Origin: Alphaproteobacteria bacterium
GTDB lineage: Bacteria; Pseudomonadota; Alphaproteobacteria; UBA2136; UBA6156
Length of the DNA: 16,940 nucleotides
Direction of reading: 5' to 3'
Assembly (NCBI GenBank): GCA_027489415.1
Contig: JAIXZU010000164.1
Span: 1 to 16,940 of the forward strand
Every line of letters starts with the position of its first letter. Position 1 is the first letter of the stretch. Position numbers and translations under genes: made by a program. The notes beneath the pieces are model-generated. The model was not told the origin of the DNA. It searched no databases and saw only the letters and a list, made by a program, of their open reading frames with translations. This document shows positions 7,623 to 14,026 of the stretch, piece after piece.

Positions 7623-7657
7623 TGGTAGCGTGATGTTTTTCAAGGCATAGGCACTTT

Positions 7658-7686
7658 TTGTGATTGACGAGGGGGGCTGATATTAG
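7658..7686 (+). promoter_or_regulatory. Candidate promoter of tRNA-Thr
   Basis: TTGTGA (7658-7663), 17-nt spacer, TATTAG (7681-7686) preceded by TGA, which makes an extended -10. Transcription would start about 10 nt before the tRNA. Confidence 0.4.
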
Positions 7687-7703
7687 GTAGGAGAGCCGTG
7701 TGT

Positions 7704-7778
7704 GCTGCTATAGCTCAGTGGTAGAGCGCGTCATTGGTAATGACGAGGTCGGCAGTTCAATCCCGCCTAGCAGCACCA
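7704..7778 (+). tRNA. tRNA-Thr (anticodon GGT)
   Basis: 75 nt including encoded CCA. The acceptor stem is GCTGCTA with TAGCAGC, the discriminator A. The D-arm is GCTC...GAGC. The anticodon stem CGTCA/TGACG encloses the loop TTGGTAA, giving anticodon GGT, which reads ACC and ACU. The T-arm is GGCAG-TTCAATC-CCGCC, with one A-C mismatch in its stem (7754 with 7764). A terminator follows directly, so the tRNA is a single transcription unit. Confidence 0.95.
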
Positions 7779-7791
7779 GATAATTTGGGAT

Positions 7792-7814
7792 AACCGGCCT
7801 TGGCCGGTTTTTTT
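7792..7814 (+). terminator. Terminator of the tRNA-Thr transcript
   Basis: The stem AACCGGCC (7792-7799) with GGCCGGTT (7802-7809), followed by a T run to 7814, starts 14 nt after the tRNA 3' end. The effective loop is CTTG. Confidence 0.88.
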
Positions 7815-7842
7815 ATGTGCCTGATTGGAGTATGGTGCGGGC

Positions 7843-8478
7843 ATGACGAAGACTTCCCCGATGATTACGGCTGGTTCTGACAAGGCTGATTTGGCGATTC
7901 CGCTGATTGTGGACTTTGACGGGACCATGCACCTGAGTGATTTGACGTGGGAAGGTATTTTCTGGGTGCTGCGGACACGCCCGTGGATGCTGGCAAAGCT
8001 TGGCTGGTTGCACCTGACGAAGGGGCGGGCGGCGATGAAGCTGCGCCTTGAGACGCTAGCCGAACAATATGACTGGGCGCCGGTATTACCGTGGGAAGAC
8101 CGCGTTTTAGAGCGGATTGCGGCGGAAAAGGCGCGTGGGCGCACGGTGGTGGTGGTGACAGGGAGCACGACCCGCCTTGTGAAGCGTGCGGTTGCGGCCA
8201 AAGGGCTGGATTATGAGGTGGTGGGTACGGATAATGCGGATATCAACCTGACTGGGCCGCGAAAGGCGGCAGCACTGGTTGCGCGCTGGGGTGTTAAGAA
8301 ATTCGATTATATTGGTAATAGCCGTGATGATTTGGCTGTTTGGAAAGAGGGGCGCTATGCGCTGGTGATAGGTTCCAATAAGAAAATACGAGCGGGGGCC
8401 GAGCGTGTGGGGAAGGTGGTGTGGACGGTGGATACGGAGCGGAAGCGCTTTGTGATGCCGTGGAAGCGGCGGAAGTAG
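7843..8478 (+). CDS. HAD-superfamily hydrolase, stand-alone version of the UbiA-associated HAD domain
   Basis: 211 aa from ATG 7843; GGAG lies 12 nt upstream, rather far. The HAD phosphatase motifs are complete: motif I VDFDGT (D24 nucleophile, D26 acid/base), motif II VVVVTGST (102-109), the motif III Lys at GPRK (K141) and motif IV IGNSRDDLAVW (D162, D163). The pattern DGTMHLSDLTWE near the N-terminus, NLTGPRK and FDYIGNSRDDLAVW is the one I know from the HAD domain N-terminal to UbiA-family prenyltransferases in multidomain proteins. Here no prenyltransferase domain follows; the protein ends in a basic tail. It probably dephosphorylates a small phosphomonoester, perhaps a prenyl or sugar phosphate, but the substrate is inference. 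It lies between two tRNA genes. Confidence 0.88.
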   Translation: MTKTSPMITAGSDKADLAIPLIVDFDGTMHLSDLTWEGIFWVLRTRPWMLAKLGWLHLTKGRAAMKLRLETLAEQYDWAPVLPWEDRVLERIAAEKARGRTVVVVTGSTTRLVKRAVAAKGLDYEVVGTDNADINLTGPRKAAALVARWGVKKFDYIGNSRDDLAVWKEGRYALVIGSNKKIRAGAERVGKVVWTVDTERKRFVMPWKRRK

Positions 8479-8492
8479 GATTTTGTTTTAAG

Positions 8493-8568
8493 TGGCGCGC
8501 CCAGCAGGAATCGAACCTGCGACCAACAGCTTAGAAGGCTGATGCTCTATCCACTGAGCTACGGGCGC
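8493..8568 (-). tRNA. tRNA-Arg (anticodon TCT)
   Basis: 76 nt including encoded CCA (8495-8493). Read on the minus strand, acceptor GCGCCCG pairs with TGGGCGC (one G-U), and the discriminator is G. The D-arm is GCTC...GAGC. The anticodon loop CTTCTAA gives TCT, which reads AGA and AGG. The T-arm is GCAGG-TTCGATT-CCTGC. The outermost pair of the anticodon stem (27-43) is a T-T mismatch. A possible promoter upstream (TTGCGT 8606-8601, CATACA 8582-8577, 18-nt spacer) is weak. Confidence 0.95.
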
Positions 8569-8687
8569 GTGGGAGCTGTATGCCACAGGTGCGCCTGATT
8601 ACGCAACGCGAAGTAAGCGATGGAGCCCCACAGGATGTGAATTGTATAAAATATTCATGATGAGTGCTTTCGGAGTGAGCAGAGGTG

Positions 8688-8715
8688 TTGCTTACCTGCA
8701 CTAACTTTGCATACT
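8688..8715 (+). promoter_or_regulatory. Possible promoter of the BON-OmpA gene
   Basis: TTGCTT (8688-8693), 16-nt spacer, CATACT (8710-8715), giving a leader of about 22 nt. An alternative -10, TATAAA at 8645-8650, has no good -35. Neither is strong. Confidence 0.3.
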
Positions 8716-8743
8716 TAGCGCATACAAATTGGGGAGATGACCT

Positions 8744-10117
8744 ATGAGCCGACTATTATTAACTGCAGCCGTACTGGCTGTGCTGGTTTACACCATGGTG
8801 CTGGGCGTGCGCTGGCTGAGCCCGCGCATTGAACAAGATATTGCCGAGCGCGTGACAACCGGCCTTGCCGAACAGGGCCTGCTATGGGCTGACGTAGCTG
8901 TTGAGGGCCGTGACGTTGTGCTGACTGGCACCGCGCCGGATGCTGATGCCAAAGCCCGTGCCATGAATGTGGCCACCCGCGTGTTTGGAGTTTCCAAAGT
9001 ACAAGATAACCTGACCGTTGCTGGTGAGGTTGTGAGTGGTACGGCTGTTGTTTCCGCAACTGAAGTGGTTGCTAAGACAACTAAGGTTAGCAAGCCTGCC
9101 GTGGCCAAGGACTATGCGCTGACGATTGTTAAAGAAGGTGAGAAGATTGTTCTGGAAGGCAGTGTGCCTGATGAAGCGAGCAAGGATGTTTTGGTGAAGC
9201 TTGCGACCAACCGTTACGAAGCCGCGAATGTTGATGCCACTAAGTTGAATGTTGTTGAGGGTGCCCCTGCTGGCTGGCGCAGCGCCGTTGGTGCCGTGTT
9301 GATGCATATTTCCAATATGGAAGAAGCTAAAGCGATTATTTCCGGTACCGAAGTGATGGTGAGTGGCAGTGTGCTGGATAAACAGTACTCCGATAAAATG
9401 GAAGAGGATGTGAGCCAAGTATTGCCCAAGGAATACAAAGCTGCCTTCGCTGTGGACGTTGTGAGCCCGACCGTTGTTGATGTTGAACCTGCTGCCGGTG
9501 AAGAAGCTGCCCAAGCTGTTGCTGCCTGCAGTGATAAGCTTGACCTTAAAGCCCAGACGCTGATGTTTGCTTTCGATAAGGCTGACCTGACGCCTGAGCA
9601 CAAGGCTAAGCTTAAAGTCGTTGGCGAACAGATGACTGCCTGTGTGGATGAGAAGATGGTGCTGGCTGGTTTCACTGATGTGACCGGTAGTAAGCTTTAC
9701 AACAAATGGCTGAGCCAACAGCGTGCTGAAGCTGCCATGCGTGCCCTGATGCGTGATGGTGTGGCCAAGGAACGCCTGCAAGCCGTTGGTTATGGCGAGC
9801 TGCACCCGGTAGCTGCGAATACGACTAAGGCCGGCCGCGCCGCTAACCGCCGCGTAGAGTTCCACAATGGGGATAAACTACCCTATGAAATGAGTGTTGT
9901 TGCCGAACCAGCCAAGAAAGCTGCCAAGCCTGCACCCAAGGCTAAGAAGGTTGTTGCCGAGCAAGCTGACAAGACCAAGGCTGTGGTTGTGAACAATGTC
10001 GTTGTGAGTTTAACCACTGTAACTACCGTGAGTGGTACTGACCAGGTTAGTGAGACCACCTTGAAGCCATGGTGGGCCCGCAAAGACGTGAGTGAAACCG
10101 CTGTAGAAGTTAAATAG
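8744..10117 (+). CDS. BON-domain and OmpA-like peptidoglycan-binding envelope protein
   Basis: 457 aa, with GGGGAG 7 nt before ATG 8744. An N-terminal hydrophobic helix (3-21) not followed by a clear cleavage site suggests an inner-membrane anchor. Two BON-like repeats follow (about 30-95 and 120-172). The OmpA C-terminal domain is at about 268-375: FAFDKADLTPEHKAKL, GFTDVTGSKLYNKWLSQQRA (D312 and R327 are the expected meso-diaminopimelate contacts), VGYGELHPVA and NRRVEF. C262 and C300 are placed as in related BON-OmpA proteins and could form a disulfide. The last 70 residues are Ala/Lys/Pro- then Val/Thr-rich and low complexity. It probably tethers the inner membrane to peptidoglycan. Codon use is narrow (GTT, GCT, GCC, CTG), which suggests high expression. 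It has its own terminator. Confidence 0.9.
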   Translation: MSRLLLTAAVLAVLVYTMVLGVRWLSPRIEQDIAERVTTGLAEQGLLWADVAVEGRDVVLTGTAPDADAKARAMNVATRVFGVSKVQDNLTVAGEVVSGTAVVSATEVVAKTTKVSKPAVAKDYALTIVKEGEKIVLEGSVPDEASKDVLVKLATNRYEAANVDATKLNVVEGAPAGWRSAVGAVLMHISNMEEAKAIISGTEVMVSGSVLDKQYSDKMEEDVSQVLPKEYKAAFAVDVVSPTVVDVEPAAGEEAAQAVAACSDKLDLKAQTLMFAFDKADLTPEHKAKLKVVGEQMTACVDEKMVLAGFTDVTGSKLYNKWLSQQRAEAAMRALMRDGVAKERLQAVGYGELHPVAANTTKAGRAANRRVEFHNGDKLPYEMSVVAEPAKKAAKPAPKAKKVVAEQADKTKAVVVNNVVVSLTTVTTVSGTDQVSETTLKPWWARKDVSETAVEVK

Positions 10118-10136
10118 TTTCTTCTGCAAGTTTTTG

Positions 10137-10162
10137 AAAAACGGGCTTATGCCCGTTTTTTT
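10137..10162 (+). terminator. Terminator after the BON-OmpA gene
   Basis: AAAAACGGGC (10137-10146) pairs with GCCCGTTTTT (10151-10160) around a TTAT loop, with T residues to 10162. It begins 20 nt after the stop codon. Confidence 0.92.
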
Positions 10163-10177
10163 GATATTTGTGCATAA

Positions 10178-10220
10178 TTAATGTTGACAGGTTTGATTGT
10201 TGTGCGAATAATGACATTAA
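10178..10220. repeat. 7-bp inverted repeat bracketing the umuD-like promoter
   Basis: TTAATGT (10178-10184) and its complement ACATTAA (10214-10220) sit on either side of the -35/-10 elements, 29 nt apart. This is a plausible pair of operator half-sites. It does not match the GTTC-N7-GTTC LexA box known in alphaproteobacteria. Confidence 0.45.
10184..10212 (+). promoter_or_regulatory. Strong sigma-70 promoter of the umuD-like gene
   Basis: Perfect TTGACA (10184-10189), 17-nt spacer, AATAAT (10207-10212), 11 of 12 consensus positions. Predicted start near 10219, about 20 nt before the ATG. Such a strong promoter on a stress-response gene normally needs a repressor. Confidence 0.8.
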
Positions 10221-10238
10221 CAAACGAGGCATAGGCAC

Positions 10239-10754
10239 ATGACACGAGGCGGAAAACGATTGGGAGCTGGACGTCCGAAAGGAACTGGCAAGTTCGGTGA
10301 GCCGACAATACCTGTGAGAGTGCCGGTTAGTTTGGTGAGTGATGTGGCGGAGCTTGTGGAGCTGAAGGGGCGTGGTTTGCCTTTGTATAGTTCCATGGTG
10401 CGAGCCGGGATGCCGACCATGGCCGATGACCACCATGATGAGCGTTTGGACCTGCACAGTTATGTGGTGCAGCACCCAGCGACAACGTTCTTTGTGCGTG
10501 TTCAGGGGGATTCCATGTTGGGTGCGGGAATCCATGAGGGAGACATCCTTGTGGTGGACCGTAGCATTGAAGCCCGTGAAAACAGCATTGTGATTGCGGT
10601 TGTTGATGGTGACCTTACGGTTAAGCGTCTTCGCCGCAAGAATGGTGGTGTTGAACTGGTGCCGGAGAATGAGAAATATCCGGTTATCAAGGTCGGGCCG
10701 GAGCAGGAGTTTAAAATCTGGGGCACGGTTACGACTGTCGTGCATCGGGTTTAA
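10239..10754 (+). CDS. umuD: UmuD-like self-cleaving S24 peptidase with basic N-terminal extension
   Basis: 171 aa, with GAGG 9 nt before ATG 10239. The C-terminal 110 residues are a LexA/UmuD peptidase: cleavage site RAG (A56-G57), DLHSYVVQHP, catalytic Ser S92 in GDSM, GDILVVDRS (101-109) and catalytic Lys K129 in TVKRL. These match UmuD, the RecA-stimulated accessory subunit of translesion polymerase V. The N-terminus is longer than in E. coli UmuD (cleaved at 24-25): it starts with a basic Gly-rich stretch RLGAGRPKGTGKFG, an AT-hook-like GRPKG, then VRVPVSLVSDVAELVEL, which looks like a ribbon-helix-helix half. So it may bind DNA and act as a LexA-like repressor rather than, or as well as, a polymerase subunit. 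No umuC follows. The strong promoter is bracketed by an inverted repeat. Confidence 0.88.
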   Translation: MTRGGKRLGAGRPKGTGKFGEPTIPVRVPVSLVSDVAELVELKGRGLPLYSSMVRAGMPTMADDHHDERLDLHSYVVQHPATTFFVRVQGDSMLGAGIHEGDILVVDRSIEARENSIVIAVVDGDLTVKRLRRKNGGVELVPENEKYPVIKVGPEQEFKIWGTVTTVVHRV

Positions 10755-10865
10755 GGAACGTCCCTTTTCATTAACACAATGACTGTTGAAGTTTCCCGCC
10801 AGTGGGCAGGGGAGCGGTGCTTATACCAAGATAGACTTTAAAAAAACGAAAAACGGAGAATGATC

Positions 10866-11078
10866 ATGAAACAGGTTATCGTTGCGGCGTGGGTTGGAAT
10901 TGCGACGGGTTGGTTGGGGTTTGGCTGGGTTTTGGCTGAGGCTCAACACGTGGAGGCTGGACAGGTGATTATTGCAGAAGCTGAGGCTAGCCATGAGTTT
11001 GGATACCGTGCTGCGGCTGTGGATATTCTGCAGGAGCCGCAGATTGTGGTTGCGGGGGAACCAAACCTGCGTGGTTAG
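10866..11078 (+). CDS. Small protein with a likely signal peptide or membrane anchor, 70 aa
   Basis: Start ATG 10866 is preceded by CGGAGA at 7 nt; the ATG at 10860 overlaps that site and is rejected. The N-terminus KQVIVAAWVGIATGWLGFGW is a basic residue followed by a long hydrophobic stretch ending in VLAEA, so it is either a cleaved signal peptide (after AEA, about residue 26) or a single membrane anchor. The remaining 45 residues are acidic to neutral and have no cysteines. No family recognised. It lies 111 nt after the UmuD-like stop and 48 nt before the next small gene. Its own promoter was not found, so it may be read from the umuD-like promoter. Confidence 0.65.
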   Translation: MKQVIVAAWVGIATGWLGFGWVLAEAQHVEAGQVIIAEAEASHEFGYRAAAVDILQEPQIVVAGEPNLRG

Positions 11079-11126
11079 CATTGTAGGGTTGGGGAAGGGA
11101 CTTATTTAAGCCCTGAGGAGTTTTCA

Positions 11127-11276
11127 ATGACAAGAAAAATGGGGGACAAGGCTATGTTGGAACTTGCCATGAGGCTGGGTGGCTGGTTGCGGGAAGTGAC
11201 GCAACCAACTGTGACTAAAGGATATGTTTACCGTGATATGGGGCGTGGTGTGCAGAGTGAAGGACGTGATGCATGA
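11127..11276 (+). CDS. Small hypothetical protein, 49 aa, translationally coupled to the next gene
   Basis: ATG 11127 has an excellent GAGGAG Shine-Dalgarno (11115-11120) at 6 nt. The frame ends in TGA at 11274-11276, which overlaps the ATG of the next gene as ATGA, a classic sign of coupling. The peptide is basic, with a short amphipathic helix around KAMLELAMRLGGWLREV and a KGYVYRDMGRG tail. No family recognised. A bulged 8-bp hairpin (AGGG-CTTA 11096-11104 with TAAG-CCCT 11107-11114) ends right at the Shine-Dalgarno and could attenuate transcription or translation. The strong RBS and the overlap are the evidence that this short frame is real. Confidence 0.65.
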   Translation: MTRKMGDKAMLELAMRLGGWLREVTQPTVTKGYVYRDMGRGVQSEGRDA

Positions 11277-11740
11277 ATGCGATAAGTGGAAATGCTGGTG
11301 AGCCGGGTTTGAAGATAGCAGCGGCGATACCTGCCCATGCCAAGGCTTTGCTTGAGGATTTGAAGATATTGCAGGCGCAGATTGATGCCTTGCCAGGACC
11401 GAGATTGCACCAGGACCATGATTTTTCCGGTGAAACGGCAAACCTTGAAACCCTGTATAGCTGGCTGAGAGAGACAGCTTGGGTGCCTTACTGGGGGCAA
11501 CAGCCGGAAGGCGCTCCTACCCTCATGTTTTTAGGTGGCCGCGACCCTTGGATTGAAACTCTGGAGCTTCGGCTTTGGGATATTCTCGGCCGGTTGGCGT
11601 CTGCGGCCGGATGTGAGCTTTGCGGGCGTGGCGCTGTATGCCCTGATGACGGGGAACTTGAGCTGATTCATGTGGTTTATCCGCAGGTTGCGGCGGCACA
11701 CGGATGGGTGTTCAGTTCACAGGGGAACGTGGTGCAGTAG
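11273..11740 (+). CDS. Hypothetical protein, 155 aa, with a C-x2-C-x6-C cluster
   Basis: Starts at ATG 11273, overlapping the previous stop as ATGA, with AAGGA 8 nt upstream inside the preceding gene. It is soluble, with a helical first half (AHAKALLEDLKILQAQIDALPG), a Trp-rich middle (YSWLRETAWVPYWG, then RDPWIETLELRLWDILGRL), and CELCGRGAVCPDDG near the C-terminus. The three cysteines (C-x2-C-x6-C) could bind metal with another ligand, but a fourth Cys is absent. No family recognised. It is the last gene of the small-gene cluster and is followed by a strong terminator. Confidence 0.75.
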   Translation: MNAISGNAGEPGLKIAAAIPAHAKALLEDLKILQAQIDALPGPRLHQDHDFSGETANLETLYSWLRETAWVPYWGQQPEGAPTLMFLGGRDPWIETLELRLWDILGRLASAAGCELCGRGAVCPDDGELELIHVVYPQVAAAHGWVFSSQGNVVQ

Positions 11741-11775
11741 ACATATCCGTCATTACGAACATTCTGTTGGAGGAC

Positions 11776-11812
11776 ATGAAGAAGCCCTGCTGTGCAGGGT
11801 TTCTTCATTTTT
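11776..11812 (+). terminator. Terminator of the small-gene cluster
   Basis: A 15-bp stem with one G-T pair: 11776-11790 (core GAAGAAGCCCTGC) with 11794-11808 (core GCAGGGTTTCTTC), TGT loop, then ATTTTT to 11812. It is oriented for the plus-strand genes; glmS converges on it from the right and may use the stem too. Confidence 0.9.
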
Positions 11813-11827
11813 GCGGGGCCTTACCGG

Positions 11828-13681
11828 TTATTCGACCGTGACAGATTTGGCGAGGTTGCGGGGTTGGTCAACGTCCGTACCTTTGGCTGTGGCGGTGAGG
11901 TAGGCGAGGATTTGGAGGGGGATGGTGAAGACCATTGGGCTGATGAAAGCGGGAACGGTGGGGACGGTGAGGAGGGTGAGTTTGTCCCGCGTGTGGGTGT
12001 CCAGCTTCGTGGCGCCTTCGGTGTCGGTTATCAGGATGACCTGGCCTTGGCGGGCCTCCACTTCCTTCAGATTGCTCACAGTTTTTTCGAAGAGGCCGTC
12101 CGTGCTGGTGGCGAGGTTGACGACGGGCAGGTTTTTATCCACGAGCGCGATGGGGCCGTTTTTCATTTCGCCGCTGGCGTAGGCCTCGGCGTGGATGTAG
12201 GCGATTTCCTTGATTTTTAAGGCGCCTTCGAAGGCGATAGGGGCGAGGGAGCCGCGGCCGAGATAGAGCATGCTGGAGGCGGCGGTGAGATGGTTGGCTA
12301 AATCTTCCAGAGGTTTGGTGTTAGTAAGTTGGTTGGTGATGTGGTTGGGGAGAGTGCGCAACGCGGTGATGTGGGTGCTGATTTCCTTCGCGGAAAGGCC
12401 ACGGGCAGCGGCGAGCTGGAGGGCGAAGAGGGATAGGGTTGTCATCATCGCGGTGAAGGCCTTGGTGGAGGCGACGGCGATTTCGCGGCCGGCCATGAGG
12501 TCTATTACCGCATGGGCGGCGCGGGCCATGGAGCTGGTGGTGACGTTGGTGAAGACCAGGATGTGCTGGCCTGCGGCTTTAGCGTGCTCTAATGCCGCCA
12601 GAGTGTCTGCGGTTTCCCCCGACTGGCTGACGGCGATGAAGAGGCCGCCGGGCGGGTAGGGAGGGTTGCGGTAGCGGAATTCGGAGGCAACTTCGACATT
12701 CACGGGGACACGGGCGTATTGTTCTATCAGGTACTTACCGACCATGGCGGCGTAGGAGGCGGTGCCGCAGGCGATGATGTTGATGTAGGTGACGCCTGCC
12801 AAATTGAGGCTGCCCATGGGGAGGGTGGGGAGGAGAGTGTCCGCAGTGGTGTAGGCTTGCAGGATGCTCGAGACGACGGCGGGTTGCTCGTGGATTTCCT
12901 TGAGCATGAAGTGTTTGTAGCCTTGTTTGCCGGCGAGGTCGGTGGAGAGGTCCAGCGTCTTTACGGGGCGTTCGACCGGTTTGCCGGTGGCGTCCCGGAC
13001 TTCCACACCTTGGGGGGAAATGGTTGCGATATCATCATCTTCCAGGAAGATGAACTTGCTGGTGATGCCTGCTAGGGCGAGAGGGTCCGAGGCGAAATAG
13101 TTGGCGTTTTCGGCGACGCCGATGCAGAGGGGAGCGCCGCGGCGGGTGCCGGTAAGCTGGTTGTTTTCGCCGTTTTTCATGACCACGAAGGCGAAGCTGC
13201 CGCGGAATTTTTTGGAGGCGGCGTGGACGGCTTGGGCCATGGTATCCGCGCTGTGGGCGAGGGAGGCGGCGATGACGTAGGGGATGGTTTCGGTGTCGGT
13301 TTCGGACAGGAACTTGGCGCCGAGGGACGCCATTTCGGATTTAAGTTCTTGATAATTTTCTATAATTCCGTTGTGAACCACGGTGAGCGTGTTGGGGCCG
13401 AGGCCCCCCGTGTGCGGGTGGGCATTGGTGGTGCTGGGAGCACCGTGGGTGGCCCAGCGGGTGTGGCCCAGTGCGATGGTGGACGGGCCCATGGGATTGG
13501 TGGCGACTTCGTCGAGGAGCGCTTGCAGCTTGCCGACGGCTTTCCGCGTGGTCAGTTGGCCCTCTGCGCCCAAAGAGGCGATACCGGCGGAGTCGTAGCC
13601 GCGATATTCCAGCCGCTGCAGGCCGGTGAGGACGATTTGCTGGGCTTCAGGATTTCCGACGACGCCGACGATTCCGCACAT
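11828..13681 (-). CDS. glmS: Glutamine-fructose-6-phosphate aminotransferase (isomerizing)
   Basis: 617 aa, complete. It converts fructose-6-phosphate and glutamine to glucosamine-6-phosphate, the first committed step to UDP-GlcNAc for peptidoglycan and lipid A. The N-terminal glutaminase has the Cys2 nucleophile (MCGIVG), RLEYRGYDSAG (23-33), HTRWATHG (73-80), NAHPH (86-90) and HNGIIEN (103-109). Two SIS sugar-isomerase domains follow: CGTAS (305-309), SQSGET (352-357), STKAF (405-409), then EGALKIKE (485-492) and HAEAY (497-501). The C-terminal QPRNLAKSVTVE tail holds the active-site Lys (K612). ATG 13681 has GGGGAG 11 nt upstream. It has its own very strong promoter and a leader of about 114 nt; no glmS ribozyme is apparent there. 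The right-hand cluster of amino-sugar genes points the same way. Confidence 0.98.
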   Translation of the reverse strand: MCGIVGVVGNPEAQQIVLTGLQRLEYRGYDSAGIASLGAEGQLTTRKAVGKLQALLDEVATNPMGPSTIALGHTRWATHGAPSTTNAHPHTGGLGPNTLTVVHNGIIENYQELKSEMASLGAKFLSETDTETIPYVIAASLAHSADTMAQAVHAASKKFRGSFAFVVMKNGENNQLTGTRRGAPLCIGVAENANYFASDPLALAGITSKFIFLEDDDIATISPQGVEVRDATGKPVERPVKTLDLSTDLAGKQGYKHFMLKEIHEQPAVVSSILQAYTTADTLLPTLPMGSLNLAGVTYINIIACGTASYAAMVGKYLIEQYARVPVNVEVASEFRYRNPPYPPGGLFIAVSQSGETADTLAALEHAKAAGQHILVFTNVTTSSMARAAHAVIDLMAGREIAVASTKAFTAMMTTLSLFALQLAAARGLSAKEISTHITALRTLPNHITNQLTNTKPLEDLANHLTAASSMLYLGRGSLAPIAFEGALKIKEIAYIHAEAYASGEMKNGPIALVDKNLPVVNLATSTDGLFEKTVSNLKEVEARQGQVILITDTEGATKLDTHTRDKLTLLTVPTVPAFISPMVFTIPLQILAYLTATAKGTDVDQPRNLAKSVTVE

Positions 13682-13793
13682 ATTTTTTTCTCCCCTTGGA
13701 TTAGATGAGTATAAAGGAGATGTGGGCGGTTAGAAGTTAGAACTGCGATTTTGGCGGTGGGAGTGCCTGTTTTGGGGGCAGGGCGATTTTTTA

Positions 13794-13840
13794 CTGAAAT
13801 TATTATAGCCTTTTAGGGGGCATTTGTCAAGGAATTTCAG
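13794..13840. repeat. 8-bp inverted repeat abutting the glmS promoter
   Basis: CTGAAATT (13794-13801) and AATTTCAG (13833-13840) lie immediately outside the -10 and within 2 nt of the -35. They could be operator half-sites, and would make a long-loop hairpin if transcribed from upstream. Confidence 0.5.
13802..13830 (-). promoter_or_regulatory. Perfect-consensus sigma-70 promoter of glmS
   Basis: On the minus strand TTGACA (13830-13825), a 17-nt spacer and TATAAT (13807-13802), 12 of 12 consensus positions. Predicted start near 13795. Confidence 0.9.
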
Positions 13841-13854
13841 GGGCAATTTATGGT

Positions 13855-13880
13855 TTAAGTAATTGATATTGTTTACTTAA
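13855..13880. promoter_or_regulatory. AT-rich palindrome upstream of the glmS promoter, candidate regulator site
   Basis: TTAAGTAA (13855-13862) and TTACTTAA (13873-13880) are separated by 10 nt, centred about 73 nt upstream of the predicted glmS start. It has no GC and no T tail, so it is not a terminator. The position suits an activator or a looping repressor. The protein is unknown. Confidence 0.5.
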
Positions 13881-14026
13881 CGTGAATGGAAGATGAGTGG
13901 TAAGTGCGTGGGCGGTCTGGTGAAGATTTGGCTGTGGCGGCAGATTTCCGTTTACCATTTTGGGGCGATGTAAGGAAGGTATGGGGGTAGTGGATGGAAA
14001 GTGAGCGGTGGAGTGGTGGTGGCGTG

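Larger units (their letters stand above)
13682..14026. other. Noncoding region upstream of glmS
   Basis: 345 nt without a credible gene. It holds the glmS leader (about 13682-13795), the glmS promoter, an inverted repeat around it and an AT-rich palindrome further up. The part next to the last patatin gene (13885-14026) shows no terminator and nothing else I can name. A 70-aa frame on the minus strand (14060-13848) overlaps the patatin end, has no RBS and is composed mainly of Pro, His and Thr, so it is not called. Confidence 0.7.

Noticed and set aside
13682..13795. glmS ribozyme in the glmS leader
   Set aside because: The leader has no recognisable conserved core of that ribozyme, which is known mainly from Firmicutes, and the sequence is simple and weakly structured.
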